From the NCBI RefSeq assembly GCF_014982805.1, contig NZ_JADCKC010000001.1, forward strand, positions 62,001-126,000: a stretch of 64,000 nt of DNA. Direction: 5' to 3'. Numbering within the stretch: position 1 is the stretch's first letter; every line of letters starts with the position of its first letter. Positions 32,509 to 41,787 of the stretch are shown here, in pieces. A model generated the notes under the pieces. That model saw only the letters and a program-made list of their open reading frames with translations. It was not told the origin of the DNA and ran no database searches. The translations under genes were made by a program, and so were the position numbers. This DNA comes from Gemmiger gallinarum. GTDB lineage: Bacteria; Bacillota; Clostridia; Oscillospirales; Ruminococcaceae.

Positions 32509-33507
32509 TCAGCAGATGCGGGGCAGCTGGGCACCGGTCAGCTTGCTCAGGATCCGGCTGCCGAAGGCGGCGTTCAGCATTACCTGTCCGGGGCGGGCCG
32601 TGGTGACGCGGCCGATCTGAACGGCACCCTCACCGCCGGGCAACGCATGAAGAGCGGAGAGCACGGCATCCACGCAGGTCGGGTCCACCACCGCCAGCAT
32701 GCGGCCCTCGCAGGCAGCATAGAGGGGGTCAAGGCCCAGCAGGTCACAGGCGGCGGCAACGGCCGGGTCTACGGGAATGGCGTCCTCCTCCAGCTCGATG
32801 CAGAAAGGGCCATGCTCCACAAATTCATTGAGGGTGGTGGCCACACCGCCCCGGGTGGGGTCACGCAGGATGCGTACGCCGCCGGCATCCAGGGCAGCTT
32901 TGCTCAGGGCATGGAGGGGGCAGCAGTCGGAGAGCAGGGTGCCCTCACAGGGAATGTCTCCCCGGGCCATCATAACGGCAGCCCCATGACAGCCCACACT
33001 GCCGCTGACCAGCACCGCATCGCCGGGGCGGATGGCCGACCGTCCCAATCCATGGGCGCGCAGCACGCCGATGCCCGCTGTATTGATGTAGATGCCGTCC
33101 ACATGGCCCCGCTCCACCACTTTGGTGTCGCCGGTGACGATCTGGACACCGCAGGCTTTGGCGGTCTCGGCGGCGGAGGCGACGATCTCCCGCAGATCAT
33201 CCATGGCAAAGCCCTCCTCCAGAATCAGGGCCAGGCTCAGATATTTCGGCTCACCGCCCGCCATGCAGACATCGTTGATGGTGCCGCACACCGCCAGCTT
33301 GCCGATGTTGCCGCCGGGAAACCGCCAGGGCGTGACCACAAAGCTGTCGGTGGAAAAGACCGGGCTCCCGCCCAGATCGGACAAAACCGCGCCGTCACCC
33401 AGCTCGTTGAGTGCGGCGTTGCCGTAAGCGGGCAGCAGTACCTGTTCGATCAGCTCAGAGGTGCGCAGACCGCCGCTGCCGTGATCCAATGTAACAATCT
33501 CTTTCAT
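32509..33507 (-). CDS. hypE: Hydrogenase maturation factor HypE
   Basis: A 332-residue PurM/AIR-synthase-like protein that dehydrates the carbamoyl group on its C-terminal cysteine to a thiocyanate, the source of the cyanide ligands of the NiFe site. It ends in PRIC, the essential terminal cysteine. LDHGSGG at the start and DSFVVTPWRFPGGNIGKLAV with GTINDVCMAGG are family blocks. The ATG at 33505-33507 follows AAGGAG by six bases; the frame is open for 52 further codons overlapping hypD. Last gene of the hyp operon. Confidence 0.97.
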   Translation of the reverse strand: MKEIVTLDHGSGGLRTSELIEQVLLPAYGNAALNELGDGAVLSDLGGSPVFSTDSFVVTPWRFPGGNIGKLAVCGTINDVCMAGGEPKYLSLALILEEGFAMDDLREIVASAAETAKACGVQIVTGDTKVVERGHVDGIYINTAGIGVLRAHGLGRSAIRPGDAVLVSGSVGCHGAAVMMARGDIPCEGTLLSDCCPLHALSKAALDAGGVRILRDPTRGGVATTLNEFVEHGPFCIELEEDAIPVDPAVAAACDLLGLDPLYAACEGRMLAVVDPTCVDAVLSALHALPGGEGAVQIGRVTTARPGQVMLNAAFGSRILSKLTGAQLPRIC

Positions 33508-33538
33508 TTCATGCTCCTTGTCTTTGCGGAAAAGCCGG

Positions 33539-34636
33539 TCAGCGGGCGCGGTATTTCCAGGCCGCCGCGCAGGCTCCCTCGCTGGAGACCATGCAGGGCC
33601 CCACCGGGTCTGCCGGGGTGCAGGCCTTGCCGAAAAGCGGACACTCGCCGGGCTCACAGACACCGCGGATCACCGAGCCGCAGCGGCAGCCGGGAATTTC
33701 GTTTGCCTGGCCGGGGACAAAGCCGAATTTTTGGGCAGCGTCCCAGCGGCTGTACTCAGGTCTCAGGGCGTAGCCGCTGTCCGGAATTTCTCCCAGCCCA
33801 CGCCACAGACTGGTGCGGTGCTCAAACACCTGGTCGATGGCTGCCAGCGCCGCCGGATTCCCTGCGGGGGCCACCAGACGGGTGTATTCGTTCTCCAGTC
33901 CGGGATGGCCTTCTGCCAGCATGGCAACCAGCCGCCAGACCGAGTAGAGGATATCTCCCGCCTCAAAACCGCTCACCACGGCAGGCAGTTGAAATTCCCG
34001 AGGCAGAAAGGAAAAGGCGATCGCCCCTGTGACGGCGGCCACATGCCCGGGGCAGAGAAAACCGTCCACCGCAAAGTCCGGCGCGGCGATCAGGGCGCGC
34101 AGGGCGGGTTCGGTGCGCTTGAGCAGACAGAGAACGGAGAAGTTCTCCAACTCACGGTCGGCAGCTTCCAGAATGCAGGCGGCGGTGCCGGGGGCGGTGG
34201 TCTCAAATCCCACCCCGAGAAAAACCACCTGGGTATCCGGCTGGGCGGCAGCCAGTTCCACCGCCTCCATGGGGGAGTAGACGGTCCTGACCTGGGCACC
34301 CAGAGCCCGGCGGCGTAGCAGCGTATCGCCCCGCTGAGAGCCGGGCACCCGGAGCAGGTCGCCATAGCTGGCAATCAGAACATCAGGCTGCCCGCAGAGC
34401 TGCAGGATGCCGTCAATCTCCCCGGCGGGGGTCACGCAGACCGGGCAGCCGGGACCCGAGAGCAGGCGCACATCGGGGGCAAGGGCAGTGCGCAGTCCTG
34501 CCTTGGCGATGGCCATGGTGTGAGTGCCGCAGATCTCCATCAGACGCACCGGCCCGGTCTTTTCCGTCAGGGCGTGGATGGCATCCAGCAGCCGCCGGGA
34601 GCCTTCCGGGCGGCGGAAATGATCTTCAAAGAGCAT
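33539..34636 (-). CDS. hypD: Hydrogenase maturation factor HypD
   Basis: A 365-residue iron-sulfur protein that with HypC forms the scaffold on which Fe(CN)2CO is assembled. Family landmarks are EICGTHTMAIAKAG, LLSGPGCPVCVTP, FLGVGFETTAPGTA and FLCPGHVAAVTG. The C-terminal cysteines (GCRCGSVIRG, CEPGECPLFGKAC) are expected to bind the [4Fe-4S] cluster. The ATG at 34634-34636 lies within the end of hypC and follows AGGAGG by six bases. Confidence 0.97.
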   Translation of the reverse strand: MLFEDHFRRPEGSRRLLDAIHALTEKTGPVRLMEICGTHTMAIAKAGLRTALAPDVRLLSGPGCPVCVTPAGEIDGILQLCGQPDVLIASYGDLLRVPGSQRGDTLLRRRALGAQVRTVYSPMEAVELAAAQPDTQVVFLGVGFETTAPGTAACILEAADRELENFSVLCLLKRTEPALRALIAAPDFAVDGFLCPGHVAAVTGAIAFSFLPREFQLPAVVSGFEAGDILYSVWRLVAMLAEGHPGLENEYTRLVAPAGNPAALAAIDQVFEHRTSLWRGLGEIPDSGYALRPEYSRWDAAQKFGFVPGQANEIPGCRCGSVIRGVCEPGECPLFGKACTPADPVGPCMVSSEGACAAAWKYRAR

Positions 34637-34844
34637 CGATGGCCTCCTGAATGCAGGCAAGGTTTTCCTCCGCCTGCTGCTGGGTCAGTTTCTGGATGGC
34701 GAACCCGGCATGGACCATCACATAGTCGCCGGGCTGAATATCGGGGATAAAGTCCACCCGGATGGTCTGGGAGAGACCGGCGGCTTCTCCCACGGCACGC
34801 TTGCCGTCAACGGATACAATTTTCAGGGGAACTGCCAGACACAT
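34626..34844 (-). CDS. hypC: Hydrogenase maturation chaperone HypC
   Basis: A 72-residue chaperone that carries the Fe(CN)2CO unit between HypD and the hydrogenase large subunit. It begins MCLAVPLKI; cysteine 2 is the iron-binding residue exposed once methionine is removed. The ATG at 34842-34844 is required for this N-terminus, although the same frame is open back to 35183 inside hypF. It overlaps the end of hypF by 38 bases and the start of hypD by 11. Confidence 0.96.
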   Translation of the reverse strand: MCLAVPLKIVSVDGKRAVGEAAGLSQTIRVDFIPDIQPGDYVMVHAGFAIQKLTQQQAEENLACIQEAIDAL

Positions 34845-37110
34845 GGAAATCAACGCTCCTTTGTGCAGCCGCGATGGCCAGCTGACCCAGGCAGAGGCCT
34901 TCGTCGCCGGGGGAAACGCGGCAATGAGGATAAACCCGGAATCCGTCCGCCTCCAGCAGGCGGGTGATGCCGGACAAGAGATACTGATTGAGAAAGACAC
35001 CGCCGGACAAAACCACCGGCAGGCGACGGTCATTGAGGGCCCGGCACTGTTCCAGCGCCATGCGGCACAGTGCGTCCATAAATCCGCGGGCCATGGCGGC
35101 AGGAGATACCCCCTCTGCCTTGTCGGCACAGAGTGCGCGCAGCAGCGGGCGGGTATCAAAGCGGCGCAGACCGTCCTCCTCATAGAAGGCGACGGGATAT
35201 ACCCGGCCGGGGATGGAGGCGTCGACCAAGGCTTCCAGCAAAGTGGGAGCCTGACCGTCGTAGGCCGCGGCCTGGCGCCCGGTCAGCAGGGAATAGACTC
35301 CGTCAAACAACCGCCCGATGCTGCTGGCCGCCGGGCAGGAGATGCCCCGCTCCAGCATGGCAAGCAGGGTGGCGCGGTTTTCCGCAGGCGGAAAAGCGTC
35401 GGTGGCAAGCTCTGCATCCCAGGCAAGGGAGAGGGCAATCCGGCCAATTTTTTGGGTGGCAGCGTCCCCGCCGGGCAGCAGGACCGGGCGGATGGACCCC
35501 ACCCGGCGGAACTGCTCGTATCCGCCCACCAGAAATTCTCCGCCCCAGATGGTGCCGTCCAGCCCCAGGCCGGTACCGTCCCAGACAATGCCGAAGACCT
35601 GGCCGTCCAACCGGTTGTCTGCCATGCAGGCGGCCATGTGGGCCCAGTGGTGCTGCACCTGCAGCAGGGGCAGATTCTCCCGCCGGGCAAGCGCCCGGGC
35701 TTCCCCGGTGGAGAAGTAGTCAGGATGCAGGTCACAGACCAGCTGCGCCGGCCGGATGCCGAACAGCCGCAGATAGGTCTCCATGGCGGCGCGGTAATGG
35801 TCCAGAGTCTCGGCATTTTTCAGGTCGCCGATGTGCTGGCTCAGAAAGGCGTGATACTCCCGTCCGGCCGCAAAGGAAGCCTTTTGCTCGGCGCCAAAGG
35901 CCAGAATCCCGGTCACGTCGAAAGCGGTGGTCACCGGCTGGGGGGCGTACCCCCGGCTGCGGCGGAAAAAGTATTCCCGCCCCCGCCACACTGCTGCCAG
36001 CGAGTCGTCGCAGCGGTTGACAATATCCCGGTCGTGGAGCAGAAAGCCGTCGGCGATGCCCCGCAGACCCTGCAAAGCCTCGTCGTTTTCGGTCATGACG
36101 GGGCGGCCGGGCAGATTGGCGCTGGTCATGACCAGTGTGTCGGGCCCTCCAGAACTGCCGTCCAGCAGCAGGACATGCAGCGGTGTGTAGGGCAGCATGA
36201 CGCCCAGGCGGGCGTTGGCACTCAGCCCGGTTAGACCCTGCGGGTCACGCTTGCGCAGCAGCAGGATGGGACGCCGGACGCTTTGCAGAAGTTTTTCCTC
36301 ATCGCCGTCCACAAAGCAGAGTCGTTTTGCGGCGGCAAGATCGCGGCACATGACGGCCAGCGGCTTTTCCTCCCGGTGCTTCCGGCGGCGCAGCCGCCGC
36401 ACAGCATCGGGATTGGAGGCGTCGCAGGCCAGATGGATGCCGCCCGTCCCCTTGACGGCAATGACCCCGCCTGCGGCCAGAGCCTGCTGGGCCAGAGTCA
36501 CGGCATCCCCGGGCACCGCAGCGCCCCGGTCATCCAGATAAAAGGCCCTGGGACCGCAGCGCGGACAGCAGTCGGGCTGGGCGTGGTAGCGCCGGGTGGC
36601 AATGTCACCGTATTCGGCGGCGCAGTCGGGGCACATGGCAAAGGTGGACATGGAAGTTCCCGGCCGGTCATAGGGCAGGGAACGGATGATGGTGAACCGT
36701 GGCCCGCAGTCGGTACAATTGATAAAGGGGTAGCGGTATCGCCGGTCGGAGGGGGTGTACAGCTCCTTCAGACAGGCGGGACAGGGGGCAATGTCCGGGG
36801 AGACCAGCGTCGCGCCGCTGTCCTGCCGGCTGTCCCGGATGGTAAAATCCCGGTACCCTGCCAGCCCGTCCATGGGCGTTATCCGGACATCCTCCACCAC
36901 AGCCAGGGGCGGCGCTTTGCGTTTCAGCCCGTCAGCAAAGCCCTTCAGAGCCTCGTCGGGACCTTCCAGTTCCAGCTCCACGCCGGAGGAGGTATTGCGC
37001 ACCCAGCCGTTCAGGCTGCATTCCCGGGCCAGCCGGTGGAGAAAGGGCCGGAACCCCACGCCCTGCACAATGCCGCTGACCGCAATGTGGATCCGATGAA
37101 GCTCTCTCAT
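34807..37110 (-). CDS. hypF: Carbamoyltransferase HypF
   Basis: A 767-residue enzyme that makes carbamoyl-adenylate from carbamoyl phosphate and ATP and loads it on HypE. Domains in order are an acylphosphatase-like part (GIVQGVGFRPF, residues 10-25), two zinc fingers (CPACLKELY...CTDCG and CPDCAAEY...CCPRCG, about 109-185), a YrdC-like domain (VIAVKGTGGIHLACDA) and a C-terminal carbamoyltransferase domain with LVCDLHPDYFST, HHWAH and GTGLGLDGTIWGGE. Full length for the family. It overlaps hypB by four bases. Confidence 0.97.
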   Translation of the reverse strand: MRELHRIHIAVSGIVQGVGFRPFLHRLARECSLNGWVRNTSSGVELELEGPDEALKGFADGLKRKAPPLAVVEDVRITPMDGLAGYRDFTIRDSRQDSGATLVSPDIAPCPACLKELYTPSDRRYRYPFINCTDCGPRFTIIRSLPYDRPGTSMSTFAMCPDCAAEYGDIATRRYHAQPDCCPRCGPRAFYLDDRGAAVPGDAVTLAQQALAAGGVIAVKGTGGIHLACDASNPDAVRRLRRRKHREEKPLAVMCRDLAAAKRLCFVDGDEEKLLQSVRRPILLLRKRDPQGLTGLSANARLGVMLPYTPLHVLLLDGSSGGPDTLVMTSANLPGRPVMTENDEALQGLRGIADGFLLHDRDIVNRCDDSLAAVWRGREYFFRRSRGYAPQPVTTAFDVTGILAFGAEQKASFAAGREYHAFLSQHIGDLKNAETLDHYRAAMETYLRLFGIRPAQLVCDLHPDYFSTGEARALARRENLPLLQVQHHWAHMAACMADNRLDGQVFGIVWDGTGLGLDGTIWGGEFLVGGYEQFRRVGSIRPVLLPGGDAATQKIGRIALSLAWDAELATDAFPPAENRATLLAMLERGISCPAASSIGRLFDGVYSLLTGRQAAAYDGQAPTLLEALVDASIPGRVYPVAFYEEDGLRRFDTRPLLRALCADKAEGVSPAAMARGFMDALCRMALEQCRALNDRRLPVVLSGGVFLNQYLLSGITRLLEADGFRVYPHCRVSPGDEGLCLGQLAIAAAQRSVDFHVSGSSPENCIR

Positions 37111-37763
37111 GCCAGAGCAGCGCGGATGCGGGCTGCCAGATGGGCGGCCAGCTCGTCCAGCCCTTCGCCGGTGCGGCTGGAGACGACGAACATGGGGCCT
37201 TCCGGGTTGACGCCGCGGTAATCGGCCCGCACACGGTCCAGGTCAAACTCAAAGTAAGGCAGCATGTCCCCCTTGTTGACGGCCAGACAGTCGGTGTCGG
37301 TGAACATCAGGGGATACTTGGCCACTTTGTCGTCGCCCTCGGGTACGCTCAGCACGGTGAGGCGGAAATCCTCCCCGATGTTGAACTCCGCCGGGCAAAC
37401 CAGATTGCCGATGTTCTCCACAAACAGCACGTCCAGATGGTCCAGATCAAACTGGGGCAGGATGTGCTGGATGCTCATGGCCTCAATGTGGCAGGCACCG
37501 TCGGTGTTGAGCTGTACGGCGGGAATGTTCAGTGCTGCGATTTTTTCGGCGTCGATCTGCCCGGTGATGTCGCCCTCAATGACGCCGATGGCAAATTCAT
37601 CCCGCAGCCGCTGGATCATCGAGGTAATCAGGGTGGTCTTGCCGGCACCGGGGCTGCCCATGACATTGATCATGCAGACCTTTTTGCCGCGCAGCACCTG
37701 GCGCACCTGAGCGCTGACATCCTCATTCCATTCCATGACCTGATGCAGAACTTTGATCTCCAT
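37107..37763 (-). CDS. hypB: Nickel-insertion GTPase HypB
   Basis: A 218-residue SIMIBI-class GTPase delivering nickel to the large subunit. The P-loop is MGSPGAGKTTL and the switch region is EGDITGQIDAEKI. VENIGNLVCPAEF contains the metal-binding cysteine, with DGACHIEA carrying the Cys/His pair seen in the family. It lacks the histidine-rich nickel-storage stretch and the N-terminal CxxCGC motif of the Escherichia coli protein. Directly adjacent to hypA. Confidence 0.97.
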   Translation of the reverse strand: MEIKVLHQVMEWNEDVSAQVRQVLRGKKVCMINVMGSPGAGKTTLITSMIQRLRDEFAIGVIEGDITGQIDAEKIAALNIPAVQLNTDGACHIEAMSIQHILPQFDLDHLDVLFVENIGNLVCPAEFNIGEDFRLTVLSVPEGDDKVAKYPLMFTDTDCLAVNKGDMLPYFEFDLDRVRADYRGVNPEGPMFVVSSRTGEGLDELAAHLAARIRAALA

Positions 37764-38108
37764 TTATGTATCGACCTCCAAACTGTCAACCAGAAATTCC
37801 CGCCCGGACAGCCGCTTGAGCCGGATGCTTTTGCAGAAAGGGCATTCAATATGCCGCCGGTCAATGTCACTTTCCCGGCCGCAGTCCAGGCACCGTACCC
37901 GCAGGGGCACCTCAATCACCTCGATCTTTGCTCCCTCGGCAATGGTGCCTTTGGCCAGCACGTCAAGGTACATCTGTACGCATTCAGGTACCACGCCGCA
38001 GAACTGCCCCAGCTGCAGGCGGATGATTTTGATTCGCCGGGCATGCTGCTGTTGGGCGGCCTGCAGGGAAATGTCCAGAATGCTTTGTGTGATGGAAAGC
38101 TCGTGCAT
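37764..38108 (-). CDS. hypA: Nickel metallochaperone HypA
   Basis: A 114-residue nickel-binding partner of HypB. It begins MHELSITQSIL, in which His2 is the nickel ligand, and has the zinc-site cysteines CLDCGRESDIDRRHIECPFC (two CxxC pairs). First gene of the hypABFCDE operon, transcribed away from the ech operon. GGAGGAG precedes the ATG. Confidence 0.97.
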   Translation of the reverse strand: MHELSITQSILDISLQAAQQQHARRIKIIRLQLGQFCGVVPECVQMYLDVLAKGTIAEGAKIEVIEVPLRVRCLDCGRESDIDRRHIECPFCKSIRLKRLSGREFLVDSLEVDT

Positions 38109-38228
38109 ATAGAAGGCTCCTCCGGTAACGACGGAATTCGAATCATTGAATTCTAATTTCCTATTGTATCACTGTGTGTGACAAAATTCCATATGAGGAA
38201 CCGGAACAAAAACTTGCGTAACGGCAAA

Positions 38229-38246
38229 TTATCAAAAATTTCACAA
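38229..38246. promoter_or_regulatory. Rex-like operator between hypA and echA
   Basis: TTATCAA-AAAT-TTCACAA matches the redox repressor Rex consensus (TTGTGAA-N4-TTCACAA) at 12 of 14 positions, with one perfect half. It sits in the 440-base A+T-rich interval between the divergent operons, about 120 bases from hypA and 220 from the ech promoter. Confidence 0.45.
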
Positions 38247-38466
38247 TTTCCGCAGTGTAAAATCATGCGTTTTGCAAATAGCGCCGAAACTGCCGAAGCA
38301 AATCGCCAATCTGTGGGGAGAAGAACTAAAAAAATCGAAGGTACAAAAAAATAAAAGCTCCTGGCATTCACGAACACCGCGGGACAACTGATTTTGGGGC
38401 GCCGCACAGGAAACAATTGTACAGATGAAATCCTGAACGAGTGTCAAACGCAGAATTTGCCGTGTC

Positions 38467-38495
38467 TTGTATTTCTTCGGCAGCAGGCATATAAT
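38467..38495 (+). promoter_or_regulatory. Promoter of the ech operon
   Basis: TTGTAT (38467-38472), 17 bases, TATAAT (38490-38495), start near 38502, 47 bases before echA. The rest of 38109-38466 has no gene and is more A+T-rich than its surroundings; it includes a GAATTC-centred repeat at about 38131-38150 and the Rex-like site. Confidence 0.75.
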
Positions 38496-38548
38496 AAAGA
38501 GCGGATTCGGCATATTATATGATTCTTTTCCGTAAGGGAGCTTGTTTT

Positions 38549-40441
38549 ATGGGTGTTATTCCAGTCTTGATTTTGTGGCCTGCGCTCATTGCATTGCTGA
38601 TCCCGCTTCTCAGGAACAGCAAAGCGCGGGGAATCGCGGTTTACGTCGGAGCGGGCGGCGTAATGATTCTGGCCCTGACGCTGCTGATCTCCTGGCTGCG
38701 CGGCGGCGGGCAGATGGTCAAGCTGTACCAGCAGACAGAGGGAATCGATCATCTGATGCTGGCCGGCGAACTGGTGCTGATGGTTCTGATCGTTTATCTG
38801 AGCATCCGGCACCGCAAGTACCCGGTGATTCTGCTGTCGGTAGGACAGACGGGGCTTCTGATCTGGTCGGAAACCACGCAGCCTGTGGAAGCGCCCTACC
38901 ATATGGCAGTGGACTGCCTTGCCATGCTGATGTGCATTATTGCGGCATTCGTAGGCGGACTGATCTGCATCTACGCTGTCGGTTACATGAAAGGCTATCA
39001 TAAACATCACACCGAGTATCAGGATCGCAGCGGCTTTTTCTTCTCCATGCTGTTTCTCTTCCTGGCCGCCATGTTCGGCCTGGTACTGTCTGAAAACCTC
39101 GTCTGGATGTATTTCTTCTGGGAAATCACCAGTGTGGTTTCCTTCCTGCTCATCGGCTACACCCGCACGGAGGAGGCTGTCAACAACAGCTTCCGTGCCT
39201 TGTGGATGAACCTGCTGGGCGGCCTTGGCTTTGCCATCGGCATTGCGGTGGCAGCCGGCACGCTGGGCACGGTTCAGCTGGGAGAGGTCGTTGCGGCGGG
39301 AGCTGTCATACCGGTGGTCATGCTGGCCTTTGCGGGCCTGACCAAGTCGGCACAGCTGCCCTTCTCCTCCTGGCTGCTGGGCGCCATGGTGGCACCCACT
39401 CCGTCCAGTGCCCTGCTGCACAGTGCAACCATGGTCAAGGCGGGCGTGTATCTTCTCATCCGTCTGTCGCCGGCGCTGTGCAATACCATGACCGGTATGA
39501 CGGTGGCTTTCATCGGCGGCTTCACCTTCATTGCAGCCAGCATGATGGCCATTGCCCAGAACGACGGCAAAAAAGTTCTGGCATTCTCCACCATTTCCAA
39601 CCTGGGCCTGATCGTGGCCTGTGCCGGCATCGGCGCGGAGGAGACAATCTGGGCCGCCATTTTGCTCATGATCTTCCACTCGGTCAGCAAATCCATGCTG
39701 TTTCAGGCGGTGGGCTCCATCGAGAACAGCCTGGGCTCCCGTGATATTGAGAGCATGCACGGTCTGCTGCTCCGCCTGCCCCGCCTGACTTATATTATGG
39801 GCATCGGCATTGCGGGCATGTACCTGGCGCCTTTCGGCATGCTGATCTCCAAGTGGGTGGCTCTCAAGGCTTTTGTGGATGCCGACAACTATCTGCTGGT
39901 CATCTTCCTGGCCTACGGCAGTGCAACCACCATGCTGTACTGGACCAAGTGGCTCAGCAAGCTGGTGTCGCTGCACCACACCAAGGAACCCGCCCACGAT
40001 GCGACCCTGCCCGACCAGTACCTTTCCATGTACATCCATGCGGCGGCCACGCTGCTGCTTTGCCTGCTGTTCCCGCTGGTTTCCACCTATGTGGTGGACC
40101 CCATGATCGTGGAACTGTTCGGCTCGGCCCATGAAGTGCTGTCCATGAGCGTGCTGACCACCATGGCCATCATGCTGGTCTCGGTCATCTTTGTCCCGTC
40201 GCTCATGTTCCTGCTGACGAGAGCGACCCATCGGGATTACGTTCCCATCTATATGGGCGGCATCAACGAGGGGGACAATACCTACTTCACCAACAGCTTC
40301 GGCGAGCCGGAGCATCTTTACCTGAGCAACTGGTATCTCCGGTTTGAGTTCGGCATGCGCAGACTGATGCGTCCGGCGGTGATTGTGGCCGCGGGTGTTC
40401 TGATCGTCATGCTTTGCCTGATCGTAGGGGGTGCAGTGTAA
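38549..40441 (+). CDS. echA: Ech hydrogenase membrane subunit EchA (NuoL/antiporter-like)
   Basis: A 630-residue integral membrane subunit homologous to complex I NuoL and Mrp antiporter subunits, expected to carry out proton or sodium translocation driven by ferredoxin oxidation. Key polar residues within helices are visible: the Glu in FFWEITSVVSFLLIGY, the Lys in FAGLTKSAQLPFSSWL, the His in SALLHSATMVKAGVYLLIR and the later Lys in GMLISKWVALKAF. About 16 helices. The ATG at 38549 follows AAGGGAG by eight bases; an in-frame ATG at 38519 lies too close to the promoter. First gene of echABCDEF. Confidence 0.94.
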   Translation: MGVIPVLILWPALIALLIPLLRNSKARGIAVYVGAGGVMILALTLLISWLRGGGQMVKLYQQTEGIDHLMLAGELVLMVLIVYLSIRHRKYPVILLSVGQTGLLIWSETTQPVEAPYHMAVDCLAMLMCIIAAFVGGLICIYAVGYMKGYHKHHTEYQDRSGFFFSMLFLFLAAMFGLVLSENLVWMYFFWEITSVVSFLLIGYTRTEEAVNNSFRALWMNLLGGLGFAIGIAVAAGTLGTVQLGEVVAAGAVIPVVMLAFAGLTKSAQLPFSSWLLGAMVAPTPSSALLHSATMVKAGVYLLIRLSPALCNTMTGMTVAFIGGFTFIAASMMAIAQNDGKKVLAFSTISNLGLIVACAGIGAEETIWAAILLMIFHSVSKSMLFQAVGSIENSLGSRDIESMHGLLLRLPRLTYIMGIGIAGMYLAPFGMLISKWVALKAFVDADNYLLVIFLAYGSATTMLYWTKWLSKLVSLHHTKEPAHDATLPDQYLSMYIHAAATLLLCLLFPLVSTYVVDPMIVELFGSAHEVLSMSVLTTMAIMLVSVIFVPSLMFLLTRATHRDYVPIYMGGINEGDNTYFTNSFGEPEHLYLSNWYLRFEFGMRRLMRPAVIVAAGVLIVMLCLIVGGAV

Positions 40442-41301
40442 TGCAGGTAGTATCTGTTGTACTTTATCTGATCCTGGCCCCGTTTGTGGGGGCATTGCTC
40501 GACGGTTTCGACCGCATCATTTCGGCGCGGATGCAGGGCCGCAAGGGCCCGCCGCTTCTGCAGCCCTTCTATGATCTGGCCAAGCTGTTTTCCAAACAGA
40601 TGCTGGCGGTCAACAGCGTGCAGATGCTGCTCAATCTGAGCTATCTGGTCTTTCTGGCGGTGGCGGGCGCCATGCTGTTTGCCGGCGCCGATATCCTGAT
40701 GAGCCTGTTCATTCTTTCCACGGCGGACATGTTCCTGGTCATGGCGGCATCCAGCGATTCCTCGCCCTTCTCCACCCTGGGCGCCGGCCGCGAGATGATC
40801 CAGATCATGGCCTACGAGCCCATGACGCTGCTTCTGGCGGTGGGCTTTTACCTGGCCACCGGTTCCTTCCAGGTAGTGGACATCATCCATATGCCTTACA
40901 GCACCGTGCTGCCCATGCCGGGCTTTTTGATCGGCTTCTTCTTTGTCATGGCCATCAAGCTGCGCAAGTCGCCCTTTGACCTGTCCACCAGCCACCATGC
41001 CCATCAGGAGCTGGTCAAAGGCCTGACCACCGAGATGGCGGGCCCTACCTTTGCCATCATGAACATTGCCGAATACTACGAAATGACGCTGATGCTGGGC
41101 ATTGTGGCGCTGTTCTTCATCAACGAAAACTGGTGGAGCTGGCCCATCGCCATTGTGGCCTGCCTGTTCGTATTCTTCCTGGAAATTCTGTGGGATAACG
41201 TCAGCGCCCGCGTCAAATGGCGCACGCTGCTGGACAGCTGTTGGGTCGTCACGCTGCTTTCGGGCGGACTCAACGGTTTGATCCTCATGCTGATTCGATA
41301 A
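40441..41301 (+). CDS. echB: Ech hydrogenase membrane subunit EchB (NuoH-like)
   Basis: A 286-residue membrane subunit of the NuoH/HyfC family that links the membrane arm to the hydrogenase module. The conserved loop GFDRIISARMQGRKGPPLLQ corresponds to the quinone-site loop in complex I, and SPFDLSTSHHAHQELVKG to the HEQ-type cytoplasmic loop. About eight helices. The ATG at 40441 shares one base with the echA stop (TAATG), a strong coupling arrangement. Confidence 0.95.
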   Translation: MQVVSVVLYLILAPFVGALLDGFDRIISARMQGRKGPPLLQPFYDLAKLFSKQMLAVNSVQMLLNLSYLVFLAVAGAMLFAGADILMSLFILSTADMFLVMAASSDSSPFSTLGAGREMIQIMAYEPMTLLLAVGFYLATGSFQVVDIIHMPYSTVLPMPGFLIGFFFVMAIKLRKSPFDLSTSHHAHQELVKGLTTEMAGPTFAIMNIAEYYEMTLMLGIVALFFINENWWSWPIAIVACLFVFFLEILWDNVSARVKWRTLLDSCWVVTLLSGGLNGLILMLIR

Positions 41302-41317
41302 GGAGGGGCGCAAAGGT

Positions 41318-41770
41318 ATGGCAAAACTGGCAAAATCCCCGTGGCTGCTGCATTATGACGCCAGCAGCTGCAACGGGTGTGATATTGAGGTTCTGGACTG
41401 CACGACGCCGCGGTATGACATCGAGCGCTTCGGCATCATCAACACCGGCGATCCCTTCCAGGCCGATATCCTGCTGATCACCGGCGGCATCAACAATCAG
41501 TGCGAGAGCGTTGTCCGCCAGCTGTACAGCCAGATGCCCGACCCCAAGGTGGTCGTGGCGGTGGGCATCTGTGCCTGCACCGGCGGTGTGTTCAAGGACT
41601 GTTACAACATCAAGGGCGGCGTGGATACGGTCATCCCGGTGGATGTCTATGTGCCGGGCTGTGCGGCCCGCCCCCAGGCCATCATTGACGGTGTAGTCAA
41701 GGCTCTGGAGATTCTGGAGCAGAAGCGAGAGGCTTATTCCGAAAAACAGGAACAGAAAGGCCGCGCATGA
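41318..41770 (+). CDS. echC: Ech hydrogenase small subunit EchC (NuoB-like)
   Basis: A 150-residue small subunit holding the proximal [4Fe-4S] cluster. The ligands follow the group 4 pattern: C18 and C21 (CNGC), C85 (GICACTGG) and C115 (VPGC). It faces EchE on the cytoplasmic side and passes electrons to the NiFe site. There is no twin-arginine signal, in line with a cytoplasmic complex. AAGGAGG precedes the ATG. Confidence 0.96.
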   Translation: MAKLAKSPWLLHYDASSCNGCDIEVLDCTTPRYDIERFGIINTGDPFQADILLITGGINNQCESVVRQLYSQMPDPKVVVAVGICACTGGVFKDCYNIKGGVDTVIPVDVYVPGCAARPQAIIDGVVKALEILEQKREAYSEKQEQKGRA

Positions 41771-41787
41771 GGGAAGGAGAGTGCCCG

